This document shows, piece by piece, positions 1 to 7,250 of a DNA stretch of 43,224 nt. The notes under the pieces are model-generated. The model ran no database searches, was not told where the DNA came from, and was given only the letters and a program-made list of their open reading frames with translations. The translations under genes and the position numbers were made by a program. The DNA is from Oscillospiraceae bacterium. Its GTDB lineage: Bacteria; Bacillota; Clostridia; Oscillospirales; Oscillospiraceae. Within the stretch, counting starts at the first letter, position 1. Each line of letters begins with the position of its first letter. The stretch lies in assembly GCA_902761635.1 (NCBI GenBank), contig CACWLG010000036.1, forward strand, positions 1 through 43,224, written 5' to 3'.

Positions 1-1
1 T

Positions 2-1033
2 TTGCCCATCAATCAGGACATCAAGCTCGTCGTTCATGAGATCGGCGATCTGCTGGCCGCGGCTCGGAGCAATGTCGCCCGGCAGGTGAACAATGAGCTC
101 CTGAGCACCTATTGGAATATTGGCCGCATCATTGCCGAGTATGAACAGACGGTGCCGGAGCGGGCCGACTACGGCAAGCAGACGCTCAAGGAGCTGTCAA
201 AAGCGCTGACCGCGGAGTTCGGAAAAGGCTTTTCCCGGGCAAATCTGTATAACATGCGGCAGTTTTATCTGTCCTATGAAAAAGTCCAGTCAGTGACTGG
301 AAAATTGACATGGACACATTACTGCGAATTACTGACAATATCCGACCCGGACAAGCGCAGCTTTTATGAGAAGGAAGCGGTCAATTCCAACTGGTCGGTG
401 CGCGAGCTCAAGCGCCAGATCGACAGTTCCCTGTTCGAGCGTCTGTTGCTCTCCCGCGGGGATGCAAACAAGGAGCAGGTGCTGGCGCTGGCAGAGAAAG
501 GAATTGAGATCGCTGAACCGTCTGATCTCATCCGCGACCCTTATGTGTTCGAGTTCCTCGGCATCCCGGAAGACAAGCCCATGCTGGAGAGTGATCTGGA
601 GCGAGCGTTGGTACAGCAGATCGAAAAATTTCTGCTGGAGCTGGGGCGTGGCTTCATGTTCGTCGGCACGCAGCAGCGGGTGACGATCAACAATACGCAC
701 TACTATGTGGACATGGTGTTCTATAACAAGATTCTTCGTGCCTATGTGCTGATTGAGCTGAAGACCACAAAACTGACGCCGGAAGCCGCAGGGCAAATCA
801 ATATGTATCTGAATTACTATGCCTCTGAGGTCAACGACCCGGACGACAATCCGCCGATCGGGATCATTCTCTGCACTGAGAAGGACAGCATCACCGCTGA
901 ATATGCTTTGGGCGGTCTGTCAAACAACATCTTTGCCTCGCGTTATGTGCTGTATATGCCCGACAAGGAACAGTTGATCGCCCAGGTAGAAGCGGTGTTG
1001 GAAAAGCGGAAAGAAAACGGGAGCGAATCTTGA
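2..1033 (+). CDS. YhcG/DUF1016-family PD-(D/E)XK nuclease (possibly 5'-truncated by the window edge)
   Basis: The protein has the two-part layout of the YhcG/DUF1016 family: an N-terminal helical domain (roughly residues 5-150) and a C-terminal PD-(D/E)XK nuclease fold (about 180-330). The putative catalytic residues are the Asp in YYVDMVFYN (near residue 236) and the Glu and Lys in LIELKTTKLT (near 252). Family members occur in defence islands and beside type I restriction genes; the precise substrate is not established. The first readable codon is a TTG at base 2, so the true start may lie outside the window. The gene is GC-rich like the host chromosome and unlike the AT-rich genes that follow. 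It ends just before the first copy of a hairpin repeat that bounds the defence island. Confidence 0.85.
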   Translation: MPINQDIKLVVHEIGDLLAAARSNVARQVNNELLSTYWNIGRIIAEYEQTVPERADYGKQTLKELSKALTAEFGKGFSRANLYNMRQFYLSYEKVQSVTGKLTWTHYCELLTISDPDKRSFYEKEAVNSNWSVRELKRQIDSSLFERLLLSRGDANKEQVLALAEKGIEIAEPSDLIRDPYVFEFLGIPEDKPMLESDLERALVQQIEKFLLELGRGFMFVGTQQRVTINNTHYYVDMVFYNKILRAYVLIELKTTKLTPEAAGQINMYLNYYASEVNDPDDNPPIGIILCTEKDSITAEYALGGLSNNIFASRYVLYMPDKEQLIAQVEAVLEKRKENGSES

Positions 1034-1038
1034 TTATT

Positions 1039-1080
1039 GATGAACATGCGCGGCGGGGCGTGATCCCCGCCGCCATTTTC
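1039..1080 (+). terminator. Hairpin repeat copy 1, terminator-like, left edge of the AT-rich island
   Basis: A 9-bp stem (1050-1058 with 1065-1073, loop CGTGAT) is followed by a T-rich stretch, so it probably terminates the YhcG-type gene. The 35 bases 1039-1073 recur at 5373-5407 with three mismatches by hand count. The two copies enclose the AT-rich restriction/defence genes. Confidence 0.7.
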
Positions 1081-1090
1081 TTGTTTAAGA

Positions 1091-1119
1091 TTGACAACAT
1101 CAACTAAATATTTTATAAT
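1091..1119 (+). promoter_or_regulatory. Consensus sigma-A promoter for the XRE-methyltransferase pair
   Basis: TTGACA at 1091-1096 and TATAAT at 1114-1119 are separated by 17 bases, a perfect vegetative promoter. It lies about 30 bases upstream of the XRE regulator start, so the regulator and the methyltransferase are probably transcribed together from here. Confidence 0.85.
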
Positions 1120-1150
1120 ATCAATGTCCATGAGTGAAGGGAGTGGCAAA

Positions 1151-1363
1151 ATGACTACCTCAGAACAAATACGAGTCTTGTGTGTCAGAACAGGGGTGAG
1201 TTTATCTGAGCTCGCCCGAAGGATTAATCAATCACCACAGAACTTCAATGCAAAACTAAAAAGAAATACTATCACTCAAGATGAGCTAAACAGGATTGCT
1301 GATGCATTAGGCGTAACCTACGAACAGTACTTTGTCCTGGCTAATGGTGAGCAAGTCAAATAG
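1151..1363 (+). CDS. Small XRE-family helix-turn-helix regulator (70 aa)
   Basis: A 70-residue protein that is almost entirely one helix-turn-helix domain: LSELARRINQSPQNFNAKLK contains the two DNA-binding helices. I place the start at the ATG at 1151, preceded by a GAAGGGA Shine-Dalgarno. It sits 12 bases upstream of the methyltransferase start and under the same promoter. A small regulator in this position usually sets the timing of modification before restriction. It is AT-rich like the rest of the island. The operator was not identified. Confidence 0.8.
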   Translation: MTTSEQIRVLCVRTGVSLSELARRINQSPQNFNAKLKRNTITQDELNRIADALGVTYEQYFVLANGEQVK

Positions 1364-1375
1364 AGAGGTATGCAA

Positions 1376-2653
1376 ATGACTGAACATAGAATCATTTTCG
1401 GTGATAGTCGATCTCTGAATGAAATAAAAGATAAGTCTGTCCAACTGATTATTACATCCCCTCCATACTGGCAGCTTAAAGATTACGGCACAGAAGATCA
1501 GATTGGTTTTAATGACAGTTACGAAGAGTATATTAACAACTTGAATCTGGTGTGGCAAGAATGCTATCGTGTGCTGTCTGACGGATGCAGAATGTGTATC
1601 AACATAGGCGATCAGTTTGCTCGCTCTGTATACTATGGTAGGTATAAAGTGATTCCTATTCGTACGGAGATTATCCGATTTTGCGAGTCTCTCGGTATGG
1701 ACTATATGGGAGCTATTATATGGCAGAAGACTACTACCATGAACACCTCTGGTGGCGGTGCTATTATGGGTAGTTTTCCATATCCGAGAAACGGCATTCT
1801 GAAGATGGATTATGAATTTATCCTTCTCTTTAAGAAGTTGGGAAATGCACCTAAGCCAACAAAAGAGCAGAAAGAGCGTTCAATTATCACAAAAGAAGAA
1901 TGGGGAGAGTACTTTTCTTCTCATTGGCACTTCAACGGCGTAAAACAATACGAACATATTGCCATGTTCCCGGAGGAGCTGCCCAAGCGCTTGATCAAGA
2001 TGTTTTCTTTTGCAGGAGAAACAGTGCTTGACCCATTTGCTGGGAGCGGCACTACATCATTGGCAGCGAAGCATTTGGGGCGGAACTCTATCGGTTATGA
2101 GATTAACAGATCGTTTGCTCCGATTATTAAGAGCAAACTATGTGAAGGCCAATTATCGTTCAACGAAGAGGAATCTCAAGTATTCTTTTTTGAAGATAGA
2201 GCAGGAAGTACGGCAACATTCGACAGGCTACCCTACATCTTCAGAGATCCACATAGGATGGACAAGAAGATTGATGTAAAAAAGCTCCAATTCGGTTCTT
2301 CAATAGATGGGAGTTCAACAAAACGGGATGATTTGTTTTCGGTAAAACAAGTTATATCTCCTGAGAAAATCGAGCTGACCAGCGGCCTTATCGTAAAGTT
2401 GTTGGGCGTTAAAGAGAACAAACGCCACTCTCAAGAAGCTGTTGACTTCTTAAGAGGGAAGTTCCAAAAGCGTAAGGTTTTCTTGCGATATGACTCTATC
2501 AAATATGATAGCGAAAACAATCTGCTCTGCTATGTATACCTGGATAACAAGACGTTCATAAATAATCACTTGATTCGCACTGGTTTTGTGGATGTAGACG
2601 TTTCGCTTGACTATTCCTGTAAATCTAAGTTCCTAAACTCCGTTCCCGTATAA
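1376..2653 (+). CDS. Type II DNA methyltransferase (beta class, MjaI-type partner) with C-terminal SNase-like domain
   Basis: An amino-methyltransferase of the beta class: the catalytic motif TSPPYW (about residues 27-32) precedes the SAM-binding motif DPFAGSGTT (about 219). The SPPYW form is typical of N4-cytosine enzymes and the neighbouring nuclease resembles MjaI (CTAG), so m4C at CTAG is the best guess; this is inference. From about residue 330 to 415 there is an added domain that follows the staphylococcal-nuclease pattern (LIVKLLGVKEN, SQEAVDFLRGKF, NNLLCYVYLDNKTFINNHLI). The arginines and glutamate needed for SNase cleavage are not visible. GAGAGG at 1363-1368 fits the ATG at 1376 better than the in-frame ATG at 1370. 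It should protect host DNA from the endonuclease encoded convergently. Confidence 0.88.
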   Translation: MTEHRIIFGDSRSLNEIKDKSVQLIITSPPYWQLKDYGTEDQIGFNDSYEEYINNLNLVWQECYRVLSDGCRMCINIGDQFARSVYYGRYKVIPIRTEIIRFCESLGMDYMGAIIWQKTTTMNTSGGGAIMGSFPYPRNGILKMDYEFILLFKKLGNAPKPTKEQKERSIITKEEWGEYFSSHWHFNGVKQYEHIAMFPEELPKRLIKMFSFAGETVLDPFAGSGTTSLAAKHLGRNSIGYEINRSFAPIIKSKLCEGQLSFNEEESQVFFFEDRAGSTATFDRLPYIFRDPHRMDKKIDVKKLQFGSSIDGSSTKRDDLFSVKQVISPEKIELTSGLIVKLLGVKENKRHSQEAVDFLRGKFQKRKVFLRYDSIKYDSENNLLCYVYLDNKTFINNHLIRTGFVDVDVSLDYSCKSKFLNSVPV

Positions 2654-2666
2654 TCCGTACAAAATA

Positions 2667-2692
2667 GTATGGCTGCCGATCGGCAGCCATAC
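2667..2692. terminator. 26-bp perfect palindrome between the convergent methyltransferase and nuclease genes
   Basis: GTATGGCTGCC followed by GATC and its exact reverse complement, ending six bases before the nuclease stop. It can fold identically on both strands, which suits a bidirectional terminator, although flanking T-runs are weak. Confidence 0.7.
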
Positions 2693-2697
2693 ATGGG

Positions 2698-3288
2698 TTA
2701 TTCTTCCACTTCAATTTTTAATCCGGTCTTAGTCTTGGTGTAATAGATCATTTTTACATCGATGGTCTCTGAAAGACGCCCCATTGTCTTGTAAGTATCA
2801 GGTTTAACAGAGTACGGAGTCTCGCCTACATAGCCGTCAATTCCAACGGATTCTTCAGAAGGAGTCGCCAATCTATAAGTAGTTCCCTTCTTCTCGGCCA
2901 GAGATGCTAAAATAGCTTTTTGAAAATACATGCCGTTAAAAGTCTTATTAATAACAAGGTCTTCAACAAAATGCATCACCATCTCTCTATCGATTAGGGG
3001 AATGGCATTGCGAAGGTTTTGAACTTGAGCGAAAATCTTGTCGGTTGCTTTTTCGAATGCATCCGGGTACTTTTCTATATACCATTTACGCCAGTTTTCA
3101 ACTGAGATCTCTTCGCCAGAAGATAAGAATTCCGGGAACAATTCGGACATCTGACCTACTACTTTTGGTCTTGTCCCTTGAGCGTTTTGATTTGCCCAGT
3201 TAATAAGCTGCGAGGTGTACTTAGGAAATTCAAATTCACTGCTCTCGTTATAGGCAACAATGCTTTCATTTTTAAGAGTGTAATTCAT
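2698..3288 (-). CDS. MjaI-family type II restriction endonuclease
   Basis: A 196-residue protein carrying the signature I associate with the MjaI restriction endonuclease family: an N-terminal block INWANQNAQGTRPKVVGQMS and a later block GIDGYVGETPYSVKPDTYK. The second block has the acidic residue, spacing and final Lys expected of a PD-(D/E)XK-type active site. MjaI cuts CTAG, so that is the likely target, but specificity cannot be read from sequence. The gene overlaps the upstream controller gene by 17 bases and is convergent with the methyltransferase. ATG at 3288 follows a GGAGGA site lying within the end of the controller gene. Confidence 0.82.
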   Translation of the reverse strand: MNYTLKNESIVAYNESSEFEFPKYTSQLINWANQNAQGTRPKVVGQMSELFPEFLSSGEEISVENWRKWYIEKYPDAFEKATDKIFAQVQNLRNAIPLIDREMVMHFVEDLVINKTFNGMYFQKAILASLAEKKGTTYRLATPSEESVGIDGYVGETPYSVKPDTYKTMGRLSETIDVKMIYYTKTKTGLKIEVEE

Positions 3289-3499
3289 CTTTCTCCTCCA
3301 AAAAGAGTTTATACGGTTCTATTTCGAGCGCATCCGCAATACGCTGAACGTTTTCCAAGGCAATACTCCGCCGATAACATTCAATAGCGCTGATATAAGT
3401 TCGGTGCAATCCGCACTTTTCCGCAAAAGCCTCTTGAGACAACCCCAATGCGGTTCGGTACCTCTTTAGATTGTTGCCGAAAACTCTAACAATATCCAT
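3272..3499 (-). CDS. XRE-family controller (C-protein-like) regulator of the restriction operon
   Basis: A 75-residue helix-turn-helix protein: LGLSQEAFAEKCGLHRTYIS is a canonical XRE domain and the whole protein has the size of restriction-modification controller (C) proteins. It is the first gene of a two-gene minus-strand unit, with the endonuclease overlapping its end, the classic C-R arrangement in which C autoregulates and delays nuclease expression. ATG at 3499 has a GGAGG site eight bases upstream. I could not define C-boxes confidently in the 90-base divergent region that follows (3500-3589), which is AT-rich and must hold both this promoter and that of the plus-strand cassette. Confidence 0.82.
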   Translation of the reverse strand: MDIVRVFGNNLKRYRTALGLSQEAFAEKCGLHRTYISAIECYRRSIALENVQRIADALEIEPYKLFLEEKDELHS

Positions 3500-3589
3500 G
3501 CTTGCAATCCTCCAGTATTTTTATAATAATGAGGATGAATACAAAAAGTCTACATACAATAAGTCACAAACAGAAAGGAACTTCCATAT

Positions 3590-4549
3590 ATGGCAAGGGT
3601 AGATACACTAACCGCTTATCGTTGTAAGTTTAGTTATTTACAACGGAACAATCCCTTGATTGAAGAGCAACGTGAAGACATTAAATTAGGAAAAACCCCT
3701 GAGTTTTCTTTTAGTGATTTTATTGCCCTCTATTGTGAGAATGCCGTCGACATTCTTGTCGGGAAAAACACAGATAGAGCTATCAGTCTGTCAAAAGAAA
3801 GTATTACTACGAGGTCCCTGGGTAATATTCGTTCGTGGTATATATCTCCTATGGCAGGCAAACAAGGTCAGCCAATGACCGTTGTAAAACAAACAACAGG
3901 CAAAAGATATAGTTTTGGAGCTGATTCAGCCGCATTGTACAATTATCATATTTTTGTTTACGAGGATGATGATAGTATAATCGCTGTTTTTCACAGGCAA
4001 AACAGTTCTGGGTGTAAGAGTGTTTTTCTTGAGACTGCGAATAGCATTTTAAAGGCCAAAGGCGTAAAGATGGAGATGGATTTAATTATCCCACTATCTG
4101 ACGAAGCAGATGATGTTACAGCAACAAAAATTACGCTTCAATATGTAGAGCCAAACGATTCAAGTGATATTGCGGATAACTTGAGGAAAAAGAAAAAAAT
4201 AATTCGTGATATTGGATTAAACCTTGAAGCACAGGAGAACTCGGTTTTCGCTGGAATAATGCGTAATATGCAGTTGAGAAAAATCAGCAAAGAAGTTGCA
4301 TTTGCTCAGATAAAAACCGAATTAAAGAATGCTGAAGAGTTTAATGATGCTGAAGTACAATTCAAAGTTGGCAGAAGATCCAAAAAGCTTCCATGGAATG
4401 AATTTGAGCACATTGTCGGTGTTCACGATATAAGTGAAGAACTGCATGCGGCATATAAGCGCAGCAATAATTTCGTAGAAGAGCTTACAAAGCTTTCAGA
4501 CAACTACTATAATGACATGAAACGTTCAGGGATGATTGATTATGAATAG
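3590..4549 (+). CDS. Unrecognised 319-aa soluble protein of a two-gene cassette in the defence island
   Basis: I do not recognise this family. The protein has no signal peptide or membrane segment. The first two thirds look beta-rich (for example YNYHIFVYEDDDSIIAVFHR, about residues 118-137); the last third is charged and helical. The start has an AAAGGA site ten bases upstream. Its stop overlaps the start of the membrane-protein gene by eight bases, so the two are almost certainly translationally coupled. AT-rich base use and its position between a restriction system and the right-hand boundary repeat suggest a horizontally acquired, possibly antiviral, function. This is inference from context only. 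Confidence 0.8.
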   Translation: MARVDTLTAYRCKFSYLQRNNPLIEEQREDIKLGKTPEFSFSDFIALYCENAVDILVGKNTDRAISLSKESITTRSLGNIRSWYISPMAGKQGQPMTVVKQTTGKRYSFGADSAALYNYHIFVYEDDDSIIAVFHRQNSSGCKSVFLETANSILKAKGVKMEMDLIIPLSDEADDVTATKITLQYVEPNDSSDIADNLRKKKKIIRDIGLNLEAQENSVFAGIMRNMQLRKISKEVAFAQIKTELKNAEEFNDAEVQFKVGRRSKKLPWNEFEHIVGVHDISEELHAAYKRSNNFVEELTKLSDNYYNDMKRSGMIDYE

Positions 4550-5093
4550 GCAAATATTGGTAGTTATGCTTATAGCCCTTTTAGTTGTTATAATGCTCTT
4601 TTTTAACAAAAAGGTTAACCTGATTCGGTTGTTTATCGAACAACTAAAAGTATTCAAAAACGCTCGCACCGGCAAGCAATCTATATGGGATCTGATATGT
4701 TTTTTCGTTTTTCCTATTGCCATTTCTGGGTTGATCGTATTTGGCCTATCTTTTAGAGTAACTGCTCAATTAGCAGAAACACTTACAACGGTTTTTTCCC
4801 TTGTGTTCACAATCCTATTTGGCTTTGCAGCTGTCATCGTCGAAAGAAGAGAAAGAGATACTGAAAAAAAGAAGCGAGTAGTTAGTGAAACATTTGTTTC
4901 GATTATTACGTCAACATCACTCTCGCTGTTTGCAGCGTTTATTTCAATTTTATTGACGATCATAACAAAGGACTTGTATGTTTCAATACTGTCAATAATT
5001 CTATTTGCCGTCTCACTTCATATCATAATGCTACTGCTGATGATAATAAAAAGGACTTTTGTTATTTACTGTGAGGGCGAACGAGAAAAGTAG
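4542..5093 (+). CDS. Small multi-pass membrane protein, partner of the preceding unknown gene
   Basis: A 183-residue protein with about five hydrophobic segments: one at the N terminus (ILVVMLIALLVVIMLF), then IWDLICFFVFPIAISGLIVF, TTVFSLVFTILFGFAAVI, SLSLFAAFISILLTII and a final ILFAVSLHIIMLLLMI. A basic stretch (VERRERDTEKKKR) separates segments three and four. I do not recognise the family. The ATG at 4542 overlaps the upstream stop, and AGGGA lies nine bases before it. A soluble protein coupled to a small membrane protein is a common architecture for sensor-effector defence pairs, but no function can be assigned from sequence. Confidence 0.8.
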   Translation: MNRQILVVMLIALLVVIMLFFNKKVNLIRLFIEQLKVFKNARTGKQSIWDLICFFVFPIAISGLIVFGLSFRVTAQLAETLTTVFSLVFTILFGFAAVIVERRERDTEKKKRVVSETFVSIITSTSLSLFAAFISILLTIITKDLYVSILSIILFAVSLHIIMLLLMIIKRTFVIYCEGEREK

Positions 5094-5302
5094 GTCCAAT
5101 TGACGGGGTAAATACGATACCGTTCCTTGACAACACAGTGACAACAAAAATCCTGATAGCCCATAATTTATAGGTAATGCAAATAATCCTGATACTCTGC
5201 GCTATATGACCTACACAAAATCGTTTAGCTCACGGTTTGCAGGAGCGAGTGGGAATAAATCAAGGTTTGACTTGAATTAACTCGAATTATCTCAAAACAC
5301 TT

Positions 5303-5338
5303 GAAACAGCAGGCATTCTGCGGAGTGCCTGCTGTTTC
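5303..5338. terminator. Perfect 13-bp stem-loop downstream of the membrane-protein gene
   Basis: GAAACAGCAGGCA (5303-5315) pairs exactly with 5326-5338; the right arm ends in TTTC. It is probably a terminator of the island transcript, although it lies 210 bases beyond the last stop codon. Confidence 0.5.
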
Positions 5339-5372
5339 CTGTGATTTGCAACGACAGCAGAATGACAGCAAA

Positions 5373-5417
5373 GATGAGCATGGGCGGCGGGGAGTGATCC
5401 CCGCCGCAGCGTTTTCT
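5373..5417. repeat. Hairpin repeat copy 2, right edge of the AT-rich island
   Basis: 35 bases (5373-5407) match 1039-1073 at 32 positions. The stem is 5384-5392 with 5399-5407, and a TTTTC tract follows as in copy 1. The direct orientation of the two copies is what would remain if the island had entered beside, or between, duplicated terminators. Confidence 0.7.
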
Positions 5418-5438
5418 AAAAAAAGAGGGAGAGTGCCC

Positions 5439-5468
5439 TTGACTCCTCCTATGTTTTTAAGATATAAT
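5439..5468 (+). promoter_or_regulatory. Sigma-A promoter of the DUF6291 gene
   Basis: TTGACT at 5439-5444 and TATAAT at 5463-5468 with an 18-base spacer, 33 bases upstream of the start codon. Confidence 0.75.
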
Positions 5469-5501
5469 GACTGTAACTCAAAACGGACGAGGAGCGAGCC
5501 G

Positions 5502-6248
5502 ATGAAACAACCGGGATTCATGATCTACGCCGAGGACTGGGCGTGCTATACCGAGGATTACAGCGACGAGGAGCTGGGCCGTATGCTGCGGGCCCTGCTC
5601 GGCTATTTCGACACGCAGGAGCAGCCGAGCTTTGACGACAGGGGCATGCGGCAGTTTTTCAAGCTGGCGTCAAAGAGCATCGACCTCGACAGAATGCGCT
5701 ACGAGAAAAAATGCCGTCTCAACGCCTATGCCCGTTATAAGGGCCTCTGCAGGCAGGAACACAAAAAGCCCCCGTCCTTTGAGGAGTGGGAAGCAAGTAT
5801 TGAAAGCAGACGCCAAAACGCGCCGGACGACACCGGCGCTCACCAGTCGCTGCCGGTGGTCACCGGCGGCCTCATCGACGATACCCAAACATCACCGGAC
5901 GTCATCGACGGTCACCAAACGTCACCGGACGTCACCGAACGTCACCAAACGTCACCAAACGTCACCGAACGTCACCAAACGTCACCGGACGTCACCGAAC
6001 GTCACCAAACGTCACCAACTATAACACCAACCTTCAACGATCAACCACCAACAGTCAACCGCCAACAGCCAACAGTCAGCAATCAAAAACAAGAAATAAA
6101 AAATAAAAAATCAGTTTTCAGCCCGAGCGCAGGCGGGGAGCCGCGCTTTGAGGACAGGCCGTACCGCCCGCTCTCCGAGGACGCCTTTGAAAAGCGGCGG
6201 GAAAAGATGATCGCCTCTCTGCATACAACAGACCGGTGCTTCTTGTAG
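5502..6248 (+). CDS. DUF6291-type phage/replicon replication protein with a repetitive linker
   Basis: A 248-residue protein. The first about 100 residues (MIYAEDWACYTEDYSDEELG, then LRALLGYF, FFKLASKSIDLDRMRYEKKC) match the DUF6291-type domain found in phage-like replication initiator proteins. Residues about 130-175 are a repeat of the ten-residue unit VTERHQTSPD and variants, followed by a Gln/Asn/Thr-rich stretch and a basic C-terminal tail. The ATG at 5502 follows GAGGAGCGAGCCG. No partner gene (DnaC-like loader, primase) lies nearby, so this may be a remnant of an integrated element. The DNA encoding the linker resembles an iteron array; see the repeat entry. Confidence 0.75.
   Translation: MKQPGFMIYAEDWACYTEDYSDEELGRMLRALLGYFDTQEQPSFDDRGMRQFFKLASKSIDLDRMRYEKKCRLNAYARYKGLCRQEHKKPPSFEEWEASIESRRQNAPDDTGAHQSLPVVTGGLIDDTQTSPDVIDGHQTSPDVTERHQTSPNVTERHQTSPDVTERHQTSPTITPTFNDQPPTVNRQQPTVSNQKQEIKNKKSVFSPSAGGEPRFEDRPYRPLSEDAFEKRREKMIASLHTTDRCFL
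5891..6020. repeat. Tandem 10-bp repeats (GTCACCRRAC) inside the DUF6291 gene
   Basis: Thirteen consecutive 10-bp units, eleven of them (5911-6020) starting GTCACC and two degenerate ones at the left. Units vary only at positions 7-8 (AA, GA or GG) apart from the last. The unit equals about one helical turn, so all copies face the same side of the DNA. An A-rich tract follows at about 6084-6112. The array also encodes the ten-residue protein repeat. Confidence 0.9.
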
Positions 6249-6320
6249 CACGGCCTTCCCTTCGGGCTGATGAGGGCATCAGCCCCTACAACAACAGACC
6301 GGCGCTTCTTATAGCGCAGC
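6225..6320. repeat. 30-bp direct repeat flanking a half-copy of a dispersed GTAGGGG/CCCCTAC element
   Basis: 6225-6254 and 6291-6320 match at about 26 of 30 positions (core ACAACAGACCGG). The first copy overlaps the end of the DUF6291 gene and the second overlaps the end of the lysR gene. Between them, 6261-6289 (TTCGGGCTGATG ... CAGCCCCTAC) matches the right half of the elements at 31941-32027 and 34162-34277. The layout looks like insertion of a short repeat with duplication of its target. Confidence 0.65.
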
Positions 6321-7250
6321 TTTAATAGTCCTCTTTACGGTTGCCAGAAACTCCTCCATCGGGCGGGTGTGGATGCGGTTTTTCTTGCTGAAGAGGGAGA
6401 TGGTCTGACGGGAGAGCTTCGCATCGCAGGCGTAGAAGCACAGACGTCCGTCCGGCGAAAGGCGGCGCACCAGGGCGCGGCTGACGAAGGTGCAGCCCAT
6501 GCCCTCGGCCGCGAAGTTATACGCCACGATCTGGTGGTCTGTCTGCAGGCGCACCGTGGGCGAGAGCTCGGCAAGGTCGATGAGGGCGTCGGCCCGCTCC
6601 CGGGTGTCGTTGCCGCGCTTTAAGAGCAGAAAGTCCGCGTCGGAGAAGAGGCGCAGGGGGACAGGGCTTGCGTGCTCCGTCTCCAGCGTCGGGGAGAGGC
6701 GGTAGTCCGCCGCGGCCCTGTTCTGCCGGAAGCCCGAGGGCACGGCCAGCAGCAGCTCATCGTCCAGGATGGGCGTGCGGCTGAACAGCTTCCTGTCAAG
6801 CCTGCCGTTATCCACCACGAAATCCAGGGAGCCGGATAAAAGCTCCTCCTGCAAAAGATCCGTGCCCGCCTCGTGCAGGAAGAGGTCCACCCGCGGGAAC
6901 TGCCCGGCGAAGGCCGAGAGGCTGGGGGCCAGGATGTAGCTTGTAAAGAGGGTCGTGCCGCCGAGGGCGAGCCTGCCGGACAGGCAGTTGTTGAGGCTGT
7001 CCACATCGGAACGGAAGGTCTCCGTCACGCTGCGGATCTGCTCGACCGCGCGGATATAGGCCTCCCCCGGCTCCGTGAGCGTGACGGGCAGAGAGCTGCG
7101 GTCGAAGATCGGCGCGCCGATGCGCCGCTCGGCCTTCTTCACCATCAGGCTCAGCGAGGACTGGGACAGGAACATCGCCTCCGCCGCCTTGGAAAAGCTT
7201 TTGTGTACGTACACCGCGTACACGTAGTCCATCTCTCGAAACAGCTCCAT
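6309..7250 (-). CDS. LysR-family transcriptional regulator, divergent from the pxp operon
   Basis: A 313-residue LysR-type regulator: an N-terminal winged helix-turn-helix (YVHKSFSKAAEAMFLSQSSL, residues 13-32) and a two-lobed periplasmic-binding-like effector domain (about 90-300). It is divergent from the NRAMP-like transporter gene with a 155-base intergenic region, the standard arrangement for a LysR activator and its target, so its effector may be 5-oxoproline or a related lactam; that is inference. The gene ends inside the second copy of a 30-bp direct repeat. Confidence 0.88.
   Translation of the reverse strand: MELFREMDYVYAVYVHKSFSKAAEAMFLSQSSLSLMVKKAERRIGAPIFDRSSLPVTLTEPGEAYIRAVEQIRSVTETFRSDVDSLNNCLSGRLALGGTTLFTSYILAPSLSAFAGQFPRVDLFLHEAGTDLLQEELLSGSLDFVVDNGRLDRKLFSRTPILDDELLLAVPSGFRQNRAAADYRLSPTLETEHASPVPLRLFSDADFLLLKRGNDTRERADALIDLAELSPTVRLQTDHQIVAYNFAAEGMGCTFVSRALVRRLSPDGRLCFYACDAKLSRQTISLFSKKNRIHTRPMEEFLATVKRTIKAAL

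Larger units (their letters stand above)
5094..5501. other. Non-coding right flank of the island with a long hairpin, boundary repeat and promoter
   Basis: No gene was seen here. 5094-5300 is AT-rich and unstructured to the eye; it could be the remnant end of a lost mobile gene. 5303-5315 and 5326-5338 form a perfect 13-bp stem (GAAACAGCAGGCA) with a ten-base loop. 5373-5407 is the second copy of the boundary hairpin repeat. The promoter of the DUF6291 gene follows. Confidence 0.6.

Noticed and set aside
3590-5093. Kiwa defence system (KwaA/KwaB)
   Set aside because: Sizes are similar (small membrane protein plus about 315-aa soluble protein), but gene order is reversed and I could not recognise KwaB (DUF4868) sequence, so I do not claim it.
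1039-5407. Integrated mobile element
   Set aside because: No integrase, transposase, tRNA target or att-like site was found; only repeats and base composition suggest transfer.
5301-5501. Upstream in-frame extension of the DUF6291 gene
   Set aside because: The extension contains the 13-bp stem-loop, the boundary repeat and the promoter; the good ribosome site is at the 5502 ATG.
5891-6020. CRISPR array
   Set aside because: The units are contiguous 10-bp repeats with no spacers and are part of a coding frame.
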